Shown in pieces: positions 27,515-36,784 of a DNA stretch of 64,000 bases (position 1 is the stretch's first letter; each line of letters opens with the position of its first letter). Source of the stretch: Melastoma dodecandrum (taxonomy: Eukaryota > Streptophyta > Magnoliopsida > Myrtales > Melastomataceae); contig JARUPY010000058.1 of NCBI GenBank assembly GCA_029817715.1, forward strand, positions 1 to 64,000. Direction: 5' to 3'. A model generated the notes under the pieces. The model was not told the origin of the DNA. It did no database searches and saw nothing but the letters and a program-made list of their open reading frames with translations. The position numbers and the translations under genes are program-made.

Positions 27515-27530
27515 CGGCGGGCGCCGTCTT
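27513..27530 (+). terminator. Weak terminator-like hairpin after fabF
   Basis: GACGGCG and CGCCGTC pair across a very short loop directly at the fabF stop codon, followed by TTCCCGCTTTC. The T run is poor, so termination would be partial and mltG may still be read from upstream. Confidence 0.3.
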
Positions 27531-27575
27531 CCCGCTTTCGCCATATTGAACACTAGGGTGCGGTCGCGCCGGGGC

Positions 27576-27618
27576 GATCGCGCCCCTGTGAGATCGCGCC
27601 CCTGTGAGATCGCGTCCC
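27576..27618 (+). repeat. 16-bp tandem repeat upstream of mltG
   Basis: GATCGCGCCCCTGTGA occurs at 27576-27591 and again at 27592-27607, followed by a partial third copy (GATCGCG). It lies between fabF and the chosen mltG start and may be a slippage-prone leader segment. Confidence 0.6.
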
Positions 27619-27647
27619 GATCGAGCGCGCCGCCAAGAGAGAGCCAG

Positions 27648-29507
27648 ATGCCTGACGGCGTTTCGAGGCATTTTTCCGTTCCGGCCCTGGCCGCCTGGGA
27701 CCTCGGCCGGCTGTTCGCGAGCCGCTACGGCTCCGGCGGCCGGATGACGCCGCAGAGCCCGAGCGAGGCGCTGCAGCCGGAGGCGCCGCCGCCGCCGCCG
27801 CCGACGCCGCCGAGCCGCCGCCGCCCGACGCTGTCGGCGCTCAGCGGCTTCATGTCGTTCCTCGTCCTCGTGGCGGGCGCCGGGCTCGCCGGGGCGGTCT
27901 GGGGCGTGAGCAAGCTCAACGAGCCCGGTCCCCTGCCGGCCGACAAGGACATCTTCATCGCGCCGCATACCGACCTGCCGGACATCATCGACAAGCTCGA
28001 GACCGAGAACGTCATCGACAGCCCGCTGACCTTCAACCTGGCGCTGTTCGTCGAGCAGAAGCGCAAGAAGGTCCGCGCCGGCGAATATCTATTCAAGGCG
28101 CATGCGAGCCTGCGCAACGTCATCGACACGCTGGTCAGCGGCAAGCAGATCCAGCAGTCGATCACCATCCCCGAGGGATTGACCAGCGTCCAGATCGTCC
28201 AGCGCTTGCGCGAGGACGACGCCCTCGTCGGCGAGATCCGCGACATCCCCAAGGAGGGATCGCTGATGCCCGACACCTACAAGTTCGTGCGCGGCTCGTC
28301 GCGAACCGACATTCTCGCCAAGATGGAGGCGCTCGATCGGCGCGTGGTCGAGCAGATCTGGGCGCGGCGGGCGCCGGACCTGCCGCTGCGATCGCCCTAT
28401 GAGCTGGTCATCCTCGCCTCGATCGTCGAGAAGGAGACGGGCAAGGCCGATGAGCGACCGCTCATCGCCGGCGTCTTCATCAACCGCCTGCAGAAGCGGA
28501 TGCGGCTGCAGTCGGACCCGACGATCGTCTACGGCCTGGTGCAGGGCCAGGGCACGCTCGGCCATTCGATCACAAGGTCCGAGCTCGACAAGCGCACGCC
28601 CTACAATACTTATCAGATTGACGGCCTGCCGCCCGGGCCGATCGCCAATCCCGGACGCGCGGCGCTCGAAGCCGCCGCCAATCCGGCGCGCACGCGCGAA
28701 CTCTATTTCGTCGCCGACGGCACCGGCGGCCATGTCTTCGCCGACACGCTCGAGGAGCACAACCGCAACGTCCAGCGCTGGCGCCAGATCCAGCGCGAGG
28801 CGAAGGACAAGCTCGACGTCGACAAGCTCGCCCCCGACGCGGTGGCACCGACTCCCAAAGCGAACCAGCGCAGCGACCTCGATCCGGCCTATGGCGTCCT
28901 TTCGACGGTCGTCGCGGAGACGAGCCCCGGCGCGCGCGCGACCTTTGCCGACCCGGTCGCCCGGCACGACATCGAGAAGGTCGCGGCGGTCGAGGACGCG
29001 GGTCTCACGCCGCCACGCGGCCGCAAGGGCCGCGGCAAGCCGGCGCCCAGGCTCGATACGACGGCCATGACGGCCAGCCTCGACACGATGGGCTTTTCGC
29101 TCGACGGCGTGAAGCCCAATGCCGCCGAGCTGCTCGACGGACCGGTCGCCCCCGATGCGGCCGCGGTCGCTACCTTGCCCGCGCCCAGCGCGGCCGATGC
29201 CGCGGTCGCCAAGTCCGTCGTACCGGCGTCCGTCGCGGCGCTGTCGGCGGGGACGGGACCAGCGCCGGTCGGGCCCAAGGGGGGCCCTCGCGTCGCCAAG
29301 GCCGCGCTCGACGTCATGCCCGGCGACAATCGCGTCGACCTGTTCGCCGATCCCGGCCCCGCGCCGGAGGCGGTGGTGCCGCCGAAGACGCCGCCGTTGC
29401 ATCCCAAGATCTACGATGCCTCCGAAGGCACCCCGCTCGATCCGTTGAAGGACAAGGCGTACGATCTCAACAGCGGCAAGACGATCCCTGCCGAGTTCGT
29501 GCGGTAG
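27648..29507 (+). CDS. mltG: Endolytic murein transglycosylase MltG
   Basis: MltG (YceG-like) cuts nascent peptidoglycan strands at the inner membrane and so sets glycan length. With the start at 27648 the protein has 619 residues: Pro-rich cytoplasmic tail (about 45-60), one membrane helix (about 66-87), a LysM-like part, and the catalytic domain with ASIVEKETG, where Glu261 is the likely catalytic residue, then QSDPTIVYGL and the ending NVQRWR. A low-complexity Ala/Pro-rich extension of about 225 residues follows, ending with ASEGTPLDPLKDKAYDLNSG. An earlier start (27546) would add residues from the repeat region and is less likely. Confidence 0.9.
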   Translation: MPDGVSRHFSVPALAAWDLGRLFASRYGSGGRMTPQSPSEALQPEAPPPPPPTPPSRRRPTLSALSGFMSFLVLVAGAGLAGAVWGVSKLNEPGPLPADKDIFIAPHTDLPDIIDKLETENVIDSPLTFNLALFVEQKRKKVRAGEYLFKAHASLRNVIDTLVSGKQIQQSITIPEGLTSVQIVQRLREDDALVGEIRDIPKEGSLMPDTYKFVRGSSRTDILAKMEALDRRVVEQIWARRAPDLPLRSPYELVILASIVEKETGKADERPLIAGVFINRLQKRMRLQSDPTIVYGLVQGQGTLGHSITRSELDKRTPYNTYQIDGLPPGPIANPGRAALEAAANPARTRELYFVADGTGGHVFADTLEEHNRNVQRWRQIQREAKDKLDVDKLAPDAVAPTPKANQRSDLDPAYGVLSTVVAETSPGARATFADPVARHDIEKVAAVEDAGLTPPRGRKGRGKPAPRLDTTAMTASLDTMGFSLDGVKPNAAELLDGPVAPDAAAVATLPAPSAADAAVAKSVVPASVAALSAGTGPAPVGPKGGPRVAKAALDVMPGDNRVDLFADPGPAPEAVVPPKTPPLHPKIYDASEGTPLDPLKDKAYDLNSGKTIPAEFVR

Positions 29508-29559
29508 AGCAACGTCGGCTGTTGCCGACTTGCGTCAAATAGAAATTCAGGGCGAGAAG

Positions 29560-30438
29560 ATGATCCGCAGCATGACCGGCTTCGCGCAGGCGCTGGGCGC
29601 CTGCGGCGCGGCGCGATGGGCGTGGGACATCAAGACCGTCAACGCCAAGGGGCTGGACCTGCGGCTGCGCGTGCCGCAGGGCTTCGATGCGCTGGAGATC
29701 GCCGCCCGCAAGCAGATCGCGGCGCGCCTGACGCGCGGCACCTGCCACGCCGCCTTGAGCGTGACGCGCGACGCGGCGGCGGGCGCGCGGATCAACACCG
29801 CGCTTCTCGCCGCGCTCGTCCGTGAGCTCGCCGCCGTGCCGCTGCCGCCGTCGATTGGCCCGGCGACGCTCGACGGGCTGCTCGGCGTGCGCGGCGTGGT
29901 CGAGGCCGGCGATCCCGAGCCCGACCCGGCCGAGATGGAGGCACTGCGTATCGCCTGCGAGGGTGGCCTCGCGGCCGCGCTCGATGCGCTCGTCGCGATG
30001 CGTGAGGACGAGGGCACGGCCCTGGCGCGTGTGCTCGGCGAGCGGCTCGCGGCGATCGCGAAGCTTACGGCTGCCGCGGATACTGCGCCGCAGCGCCAGC
30101 CGGAGGCGGTGCGCCGCAAGCTCGAGCAGGCCATCGCCACCGTCGCCGAGCGCTACCCGCTCGACCCGGACCGGCTCCATCAGGAGGCGATGCTGCTCGC
30201 CGGCAAGGCCGACGTGCGCGAGGAGCTGGATCGGCTGGCGACTCACGTTGCGGCGGCGCGGGACCTGCTGGCGGCAGGCGGCGCGGTCGGGCGGCGGCTC
30301 GACTTCCTCGCCCAGGAGCTCGGCCGCGAGGCCTCGACCTATTGCGCAAAGGCGAACGACGCCGCGCTCACGGCGATCGGCCTTGAACTGCGCGTCGAGA
30401 TCGAGCAATTCCGCGAGCAGGTCCAGAACATCGAGTAG
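29560..30438 (+). CDS. YicC-family endoribonuclease
   Basis: YicC proteins are stress-linked endoribonucleases related to RNase clusters with roles in RNA turnover. The 292-residue product begins MIRSMTGFA, the family hallmark, and ends with the conserved RLDFLAQELGREASTYCAKA and VEIEQFREQVQNIE. I chose the ATG at 29560 over an earlier TTG because MIRSMTGFA is the standard N-terminus and GGGCGAGA precedes it. It is five bases upstream of gmk; yicC-gmk is a conserved pair, so the two are co-transcribed. Confidence 0.92.
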   Translation: MIRSMTGFAQALGACGAARWAWDIKTVNAKGLDLRLRVPQGFDALEIAARKQIAARLTRGTCHAALSVTRDAAAGARINTALLAALVRELAAVPLPPSIGPATLDGLLGVRGVVEAGDPEPDPAEMEALRIACEGGLAAALDALVAMREDEGTALARVLGERLAAIAKLTAAADTAPQRQPEAVRRKLEQAIATVAERYPLDPDRLHQEAMLLAGKADVREELDRLATHVAAARDLLAAGGAVGRRLDFLAQELGREASTYCAKANDAALTAIGLELRVEIEQFREQVQNIE

Positions 30439-30443
30439 GCAGC

Positions 30444-31133
30444 ATGGCGGACGATGCGGGTGGCGGCGATCCGGCGGACGGCGGCGGCGCCGAGCCGATC
30501 ACCCGGCGCGGCCTGATCCTCATCCTCTCCTCGCCCTCGGGCGCGGGCAAGACCACCTTGACCCGCATGCTGCTGACGCGGCCCGACCTCGATCTCACCC
30601 TGTCGATCTCGGTGACGACCCGCGAGCGCCGCTCCTCCGAGGCGCATGGCGTGCACTACAATTTCATCGCCAAGAAGCAGTTTCTGGCGATGCGCGACGG
30701 CGACGACCTGCTCGAATGGGCGGAGGTGCACGGCAATTTCTACGGCACGCCGCGCGAGCCGGTCGAGCACGTGCTGGCCCAGGGTCGCGACGTGCTCTTC
30801 GACATCGACTGGCAGGGCACGCAGCAGGTGAAGGCCAAGGCCGGCGCCGACGCAGTGTCGATCTTCATCCTGCCGCCGTCGATGAGCGAGTTGCGGGCAC
30901 GCCTCGAGCGGCGGGCCGAGGACCCGCCGGCGACGATCGCCAAGCGGCTCGCCAATGCCCGCAACGAGATCCGTCGATGGACCCAGTACGATTACGTGCT
31001 GGTGAACGACGACATCCAGGTAACCTTCGACGATCTGCTGGCGATCATCGCGGCGGAGCGTAACCGGACGGCGCGTTCGACGGAGACGATCGGGCGGTTC
31101 GTGGAGGGATTGCTGGCGGGGCCGGAGCGTTAG
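30444..31133 (+). CDS. gmk: Guanylate kinase
   Basis: Gmk phosphorylates GMP to GDP with ATP. The 229-residue protein has a short N-terminal extension (about 23 residues, Gly/Asp-rich), the P-loop SSPSGAGKTT, VTTRERRSSEAHGVHYNFI with the GMP-binding residues, and DIDWQGTQQVK. The C-terminal lid region NDDIQVTFDDLLAII is complete. It overlaps nothing and follows yicC by five bases. Alphaproteobacterial Gmk proteins often carry such a short extension. Confidence 0.95.
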   Translation: MADDAGGGDPADGGGAEPITRRGLILILSSPSGAGKTTLTRMLLTRPDLDLTLSISVTTRERRSSEAHGVHYNFIAKKQFLAMRDGDDLLEWAEVHGNFYGTPREPVEHVLAQGRDVLFDIDWQGTQQVKAKAGADAVSIFILPPSMSELRARLERRAEDPPATIAKRLANARNEIRRWTQYDYVLVNDDIQVTFDDLLAIIAAERNRTARSTETIGRFVEGLLAGPER

Positions 31134-31209
31134 GATGCGATCCTATCAAGGCAATCGGCGCGTGAATTCAAACTTGCGGTTGTACCGTGGTGCGGTACAA
31201 TGACATGCC

Positions 31210-31506
31210 TTGATCCTTTCCTTCCGCCACGACTGGCTCGAAGCTTTCTTCGTCAGAGATACGAGGTCTCGGCACATCCCTGACGATGTTCAAACGCGCC
31301 TGTTTCGAAAGCTTCAGCTTATAGATGACGCAACAAGCGATCGAGATCTTCGCACGCCGCCGAGCAATCATTTCGAAAAGCTCAAGGGCGCGCTCGCGGC
31401 CTACCATTCGATCCGCATCAACCAGCGGTATCGCCTTGTGTTTCGTTGGAACGGTAGGACCGGCGAAGCGTGCGATGTCTATCTCGACGACCACAGCTAT
31501 CGATGA
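31210..31506 (+). CDS. higB: HigB-type toxin of a type II toxin-antitoxin system
   Basis: The 98-residue protein belongs to the RelE/HigB superfamily of mRNA interferases, which cleave translated mRNA in the ribosome. Features are the opening SFRHDWLEAFF, RLFRKLQLIDDA, HFEKLKG and INQRYRLVFRW near the C-terminus, all typical of HigB. The start is a TTG at 31210, just after the short ATG-CCT-TGA at 31205. It is followed after nine bases by a HigA-type gene, the usual toxin-first order of this family. It reads intact. Confidence 0.87.
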   Translation: MILSFRHDWLEAFFVRDTRSRHIPDDVQTRLFRKLQLIDDATSDRDLRTPPSNHFEKLKGALAAYHSIRINQRYRLVFRWNGRTGEACDVYLDDHSYR

Positions 31507-31515
31507 GGTGGGCTC

Positions 31516-31826
31516 ATGCTGACAACGAAGCGTAAGCCAGTGACGGTCGGGGAGATGCTGGTTGAGGAGTTTCATGAAGCCCATGGGGTTGACCCAAGGT
31601 GCGCTCGCCGAGGCGATGGGCGTGCCGCGCAAACATGTCAACGAGCTGTGCCGAGATCGGCGGGCCGTGACGGCGCCGACGGCGCTCATCCTGTCGCGGG
31701 TGTTCGGCAACAGCCCGGAGTTCTGGCTGAACGTGCAGCGGCGCACGGACCTTTGGGAGGCGATGAACACGCCGGGCCGAGCGCGAGAGGATCGAACGGG
31801 CGCGGCCTCTGGGAAACGCAGCTTGA
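31516..31826 (+). pseudogene. higA: HigA-type antitoxin (two frameshifts)
   Basis: This is an XRE-type helix-turn-helix antitoxin of the HigA/VapI family. The N-terminal frame opens with MLTTKRKPVTVGEML; the HTH lies in the next frame with QGALAEAMGVPRKHVNELCR, followed by the VFGNSPEFWLNVQ motif that characterises HigA. The frames break at the T run 31570-31572 and at CC 31777-31778; single-base errors explain both. The protein should end near 31826, just before the convergent glyQ stop at 31839. If real, the breaks would leave the toxin without its antitoxin, which is unlikely to be viable, so I take them as errors. Confidence 0.8.
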
Positions 31827-31838
31827 AACTATGGCCGG

Positions 31839-32757
31839 TCAAGCCGTCGATCCTCCCGCCTCCGTTCTAAGCCAAGCCGCCCCACACGCCTTCGCCAGCT
31901 CGCGTACCCGCAAGATATAGCTCTGCCGCTCCGTCACCGAGATCACGCCGCGCGCATCCAGCAGGTTGAACAGGTGGCTCGCCTTGATGCACTGGTCGTA
32001 GGCCGGCAGCACGATCAGCGCCCGCTCGCCCTTGTCTCCCGCTGCCAGCAGGTCGCGGCACTCCGCCTCCGCATCCGCGAAATGGCGGAACAGCATCTCC
32101 GGGTTCGAGGCCTCGAAATTGTGTCGCGAGTACTCCGCCTCGGCCTGCTTGAAAACGTCGCCGTAGGTGATCTTCGCCGCGCCCTCCTGGCCGTTGAAGT
32201 TGAGGTCGTAGATCGAATCGACCCCCTGCACGTACAATCGCCAACCGCTCCAACCCGTAGGTGAGTTCGCCCGAGACGGGCTTGCATTCGATGCCGCCGA
32301 CCTGCTGGAAGTAGGTGAACTGCGTGACTTCCATGCCGTTGAGCCAGACCTCCCAGCCCAGGCCCCAGGCGCCCAGCGTCGGGCTTTCCCAGTCGTCTTC
32401 GACGAAGCGCACGTCGTGCAGGCCGAGATCGATGCCGATCGCGGCGAGCGAGGCGAGGTAGAGGTCCTGCAGGTTCTCCGGCGAGGGCTTCAGGATCACC
32501 TGGTACTGATAATAATGCTGCAGCCGGTTGGGGTTCTCGCCGTAGCGCCCGTCCTTCGGCCGGCGCGACGCCTGGACGTAGGCGGCGCGCCAGGGGGTGG
32601 GGCCGAGGGCGCGTAGGGTAGTGGCGGGGTGGAAGGTGCCGGCGCCCATCTCCACGTCGTAGGGCTGCAGGATCACGCAGCCCTGCTCCGCCCAGAAGCG
32701 CTGCAGGGTGAGGATCAGGCCCTGGAACGAGCGGCGGGGGTCGAAGGGGTCGGACAT
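31839..32757 (-). pseudogene. glyQ: Glycyl-tRNA synthetase alpha subunit (one frameshift)
   Basis: GlyQ is the catalytic subunit of the heterotetrameric glycyl-tRNA synthetase. The start is the ATG at 32757 ([14 protein letters not shown]). The first frame contains [34 protein letters not shown] and [20 protein letters not shown]; the second, from about 32236, contains [14 protein letters not shown] and ends with LAKACGAAW. One extra base in AA at 32235-32236 joins them. The length of about 305 residues is standard. glyS is not next to it, as the HigBA genes lie downstream. Confidence 0.9.
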
Positions 32758-32949
32758 AAGATCACGCGTACGGTAGCGGCAGCATACGGTCAAACCTTGG
32801 CCGCAGACATCGAACACGGATATGCAAAGCGTCCCGACCTGTCTGACTATGGGATTTGAGAGGGCCGTAGTTGCGATGGATAAACTTTACGAATAACGTC
32901 GAAAATTACGCAATGGCATGGATATGTATCGCATTCTTCGAGGCAAGCT

Positions 32950-34056
32950 ATGGACTTGAAATGGCTTTGGCTTGTCGTTGACGCGAAGGGCGCAGTGATA
33001 ACAGCCGGTGTTCTAAGCGTTGCGGGCGCAATCGGCACAGCTCTTATCGGATATATTGCGAAGATTCACCTCGAAAGAGAGCAGGCGCGTCATAAGCTGG
33101 AGTTGGAAGCCAAGAAATCAGACCTGCAAACGGAGCTTGAAGGTGAAAAGACTCGGCTCCAAAAGGAATTGGAAGGGTATAAGGGGTCAATTGCTGACGA
33201 ACTTGCATCTCTCAACGCGCGACGTGCTTACGAATACGAAGCGCGAAAAAGGCTTTATACTCAGGTGGAGCCTTTGCTTTTTCAATTATTTGAAGCCGCT
33301 GAAAATAGTTTCCACGGAGTCGCCAGTCTCGCTAGAACCGAAAGGACTGGTCACCTACCAGATTGGCTGCGTACAGATGGCTATTATTTGCGCTCGATAG
33401 TCCATCGATTGTTAGCTCCTCTTGTAATTTTTCGATTGATTCAAAAGATCGACAACTTTGCTCGATTTGAGTCTAGATCCAAGTATTCGTCTTCGTTACC
33501 GGCTTTTGAAAGAAATCTATCTTACGTGGACAGACGACTTCGGTGTCGCAAGGATATTGCCGGAGTTGGAATATTCCCCGAATGATCACAATTGGAAAAC
33601 TCTAATTATCGCCGAGCCGAAAAAATATATGCGCGACAGGGCCTGCTTATCGGACATCTCGAGCGGATGGTAGACGGAATGTCGGTCGTTGATGGTTCAG
33701 TGAGGAGATCAGTCGGATTTGGTGAATTTGAGAGTCAACTTAGAGTTGATCAAAGTTTCGATCAAATCTATACCCCTGTACGTGAAATACTTCAGCATTT
33801 CAGTTTTGAAGGCCGGCCGGTTCTTGCGAGAATACTACTCTGTCATGCATGTTTGATGCACGTGTTGATGACTGTTTTCCAGCAGACTCAGTCAGATCAT
33901 GATCTGGAAAAGATCCTTTCTGATTTTGTCCAATCGGAAGCCAGCCTACGATTATCCATACACAGTCCAAAAACCCGTGATCTAGCCATCGTAAAATCGT
34001 ATGTCATCGGGCGCCTGAAGCAAGCAGATGATGTAAGCGGGTACGTACAATTTTAG
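32950..34056 (+). pseudogene. Membrane-anchored coiled-coil protein of unknown function (two frameshifts)
   Basis: I do not recognise a named family. The product of about 368 residues begins with one membrane helix (about 15-38, VITAGVLSVAGAIGTALIGY), followed by a coiled coil of about 45 residues (EREQARHKLELEAKKSDLQT and onward) and a helical domain with YEARKRLYTQVEPLLFQLFE. Later frames give DPSIRLRYRLLKEIYLTW and GLLIGHLERMVDGMSVVDGS, then SVGFGEFE. Breaks are at the T run 33457-33459 and the A run 33620-33625. The DNA is AT-rich against its surroundings, so it was probably acquired horizontally. The layout resembles membrane sensors or effectors in accessory loci; this is inference. Confidence 0.6.
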
Positions 34057-34094
34057 GCATGAGGCAGCCGAAAATCATCACATCGAACGCAGCA

Positions 34095-34114
34095 TTCTCC
34101 CGCAAACGGGAGAA
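34095..34114. repeat. REP/RPE-like palindrome
   Basis: TTCTCCCG-CAAA-CGGGAGAA is a perfect 8-bp stem with tetraloop, of the short palindrome type spread between genes in Rhizobiales. It lies between the coiled-coil gene and the small secreted-protein gene. Confidence 0.65.
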
Positions 34115-34209
34115 GGAGACGCCGTGGCCTTGCCGATGGGCAGCGGAGGGGTCTAGTACCTCTGGAAGGTTGGCATGAAACGGCCGCGAATGCGGAGGAG
34201 GGGAGAAAT

Positions 34210-34435
34210 ATGAACCGCGTGACCTTCGCCGTTTTGGGCTCGCTGGTTGTGGGCGCGGCCGTCGCTCAAACCCCGCCGCGCGACGACCACCTGCTGCGTG
34301 CGCCCTACGTCACCTCGAGCGGCGCGACGGTGGACAAGCCCGGCGTCCCGCAGGCCAGCGGCCCGACCCCGCTGGATCGCAAGATCCAGCATCAGGACAA
34401 CAAGATCGACACGGACATCTTGCAAGGGCTGCTGA
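34210..34435 (+). pseudogene. Small secreted protein with C-terminal Cys-Lys-Gly-Cys (one frameshift)
   Basis: The N-terminal signal peptide (MNRVTFAVLGSLVVGAAVAQ) is followed by a mature part of about 55 residues with SGATVDKPGVPQASGPTPLD. The frame as written runs on into the antisense of the antiporter gene. Removing one T at 34420-34421 makes the protein end in DICKGC at a TGA at 34433-34435, six bases before the convergent antiporter stop. A matching ending is, to my recollection, seen in other small proteins of this order; this was not checked. The function is unknown; the two cysteines could bind metal or form a disulfide. Confidence 0.5.
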
Positions 34436-34441
34436 GCGCGC

Positions 34442-35799
34442 TCACGCCGCCTTCGCCAGCGGCGCCTCTTTTTCGGGCGTGTCCTCATCCGGCTTGTAGC
34501 GCCGCGCCAGCCGGCCGATCGTCGAGCCCTGGACCAGCACCGAGAAGAACACCACCGCATAGGTCGCCGCCAGGATCAGCTCCTGGTTCGGGCCCTTCGG
34601 CACCGACAGGGCGAGCGCGATCGAGATGCCGCCGCGCAGGCCGCCCCACCACAGGATCGGGATCGAGCCGCGGCCGAGATTGGAGATGCGGTAGAGCACC
34701 AGGAGCGGGCCGCCGACCGAGACGAGCCGCGCCGCGAGCACGATGGGGATGACGCCGAGCGCGACCAGCATGGTCCTGTTCTCCCGCCACACGGCGATCG
34801 CCTCGAGGCCGATCAGCAGGAACAGCACCGCGTTCAGGATCTCGTCGATCAGCAGCCAGAAGTTGACCACGTGGTCGCGCGTGCCCTCGCTCATCGCGTA
34901 GCGGACGCCCTGGTTGCCCAGGATGAGCCCGGCAACCGCCATGGCGACGGGACCGGAGACATGCAGCGCCTGCGCCGCCGCGTAGCCGCGCCCATCACGA
35001 CAGCGAGCGTGATGAGCACCTCGACGACGAAATCGGCGATGCCGCGCATGATCCAGAAGGCGAATGCGCCGACGATCGTGCCGAAGATCACGCCGCCGCC
35101 GGCCTCGAGCGCGAACAGGTTTGCCGCCTTGGCGAAAGTGAGGTCGGCCTGGCCGGTGGCCGCAGCAAAGAGGATCGTGAAGACGACCACGGCGACGCCG
35201 TCGTTGAACAGGCTCTCCGCCGCCACCGTCGCCTGGATCGCCGGCGGCAGCCAAGCGTCCTTCAGGATGGCGATGACGGCGACGGGGTCGGTCGGGCTGA
35301 TTAAAGCGCCGAAGACGAGGCACCAGATGAGCGGCATGTCCGGCCCGGTGACGGCGAGCAGCAGCTTCAAGCCGAAGCCGACCAGCACGGTCGACAGGAT
35401 GGTGCCGAAGGTCGCCAGCGCGAGGATCGCCCAGCGCCCGTCGCGCATATCGCGCCAGTCGATCTGGAAGGCGCCGGCGAACAAAAGGAACGACAGCATC
35501 CCGTCCAACAGGGTCGTCTTGAAGTCGAGCCCGCCGACGAAGGTTTTGGCGAGGTCGTGCAGGTGCAGGCTCGGCGCGAGCCGCGAGGCGAGGATGATGG
35601 CGGCCGAGAACAGCGCGCCGAGGATGGTGAGGCCGATCGCCTGCGGCAGGCGCATGAAGCGCGCGTTGAACGCGCCGAAGGCCGCCGTGAGCACGACGAT
35701 GATCGCGGCCGCGTCGAGAGGGGAAAGGACGCCTGTCAGCGTTGGCTCCGGGGTAGGGATCGTTTCGCTATATCGTGAGGCGGCGTTCTCGACACGCAA
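34442..35799 (-). pseudogene. Na+/H+ antiporter, CPA1 family (one frameshift)
   Basis: The protein exchanges Na+ (or K+) for protons across the inner membrane. It has about twelve hydrophobic segments. The N-terminal frame contains LIWCLVFGALISPTDPVAVI, the family P-T-D-P motif, and TVAAESLFNDGVAVVVF, with the N-D of the ion path. The C-terminal frame contains ALHVSGPVAMAVAGLILG and LWWGGLRGGISIALALSVP, the conserved G-G-L-R-G-x-x-x-x-A-L region. The break is near 34992, explained by one missing G. Length is about 450 residues. The start at 35799 is the longest; a start about 20 codons later is possible. Confidence 0.87.
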
Positions 35800-35873
35800 A
35801 ACCGAGCGCGTGTGGCCTCTTGCGCATTTGTGCGGATTTGTGCGGTTCTAGCGGCATCGCGAGGGATGCCCCG

Positions 35874-36636
35874 ATGACGTCGCACGAGATCGAGCTGCCG
35901 GAGGCGCAGAGCCGGGCCATCGCCCAGGCGGTGCGCGAAGCGTTGGCCCGGCGCCGCATCTCGCGCCAGAAGCTCGCCGACGACGCGCGCATTTCGATCT
36001 CGACGCTGGAGAAGGCGCTGTCCGGCCGGCGTCCGTTCACGCTGGCGACGACGATCCGGCTCGAGGAGGCGCTCGGCGCCTCGCTGCGCGGGCCGGCCGC
36101 CACCACCGAGGTCGCCCAGCGCCATGCGCCGGAGGCGCTCGGCGCCTACTCGCATGAGGCCGTTGCCTGGCTCGAGGGGCGCTACCTGACCTTGCGGCCC
36201 TCGTTCGGCGCGGCGGATGCGATCTTCGCCTACCGCACCGAGATCGAATGGGACCCGGAGGCCTGCAAGCTCGTCTTCCGCGAGGCGGAGCGTTTCCGAC
36301 GCGCCCTTCGCGCAGACCGGCAGCGTCTCGGTCCCGCACCAGTCCGGCGCCATCTATCTCGTCACCGTTTGGCAGGGGCAATACCGCCTGGTGATGCTCG
36401 GCCGGCCGACGATCACCGGCGAGATGTATGGCGTGCTCACCACGCTGCACTCCGGGCGCGGCTCGCATCTGACGCCGGTGGCGACGCCGATCGCGCTGAT
36501 CCCCGAGCGGCGCCTCGACGCGTCGATGCCGTACGGGCGTATCACACGAGGCATGCCGGACTTCGCCGCATGCCGCGAGATGCTGAAGCGCGTCGGCGAC
36601 GAGGGGTTCGCGACGTTCTTTGCCTGTCCGGACTGA
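35874..36636 (+). pseudogene. XRE-family transcriptional regulator (one frameshift)
   Basis: The product of about 253 residues has an N-terminal helix-turn-helix (about 16-70: RRRISRQKLADDARISISTL, then EKALSGRRPFTLATTIRLEE) and a larger C-terminal domain. The domain contains RYLTLRPSF and, in the second frame, SGAIYLVTVWQGQYRLVMLG and TPIALIPERR. The ligand of this domain is unknown. The break is at CC near 36295-36296, one extra base. The upstream region contains the direct repeat TTTGTGCGG, twice, at about 35828-35846, which may be its operator; the gene is divergent from the antiporter. Confidence 0.72.
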
Positions 36637-36784
36637 CGGGCGGACCTGTCCGCCTGTGCGGTGGAAGCGTGCGGCACGTGGCAGAAGGAAGCCGAAGCTG
36701 ACCGTGGCGGCGGCGCCCGCTGCGAGCGACCTTCGAGGCCGAGAGACGCGCCGCCACGGCGGTCTCGCCCCGAAGGAGACAGCC

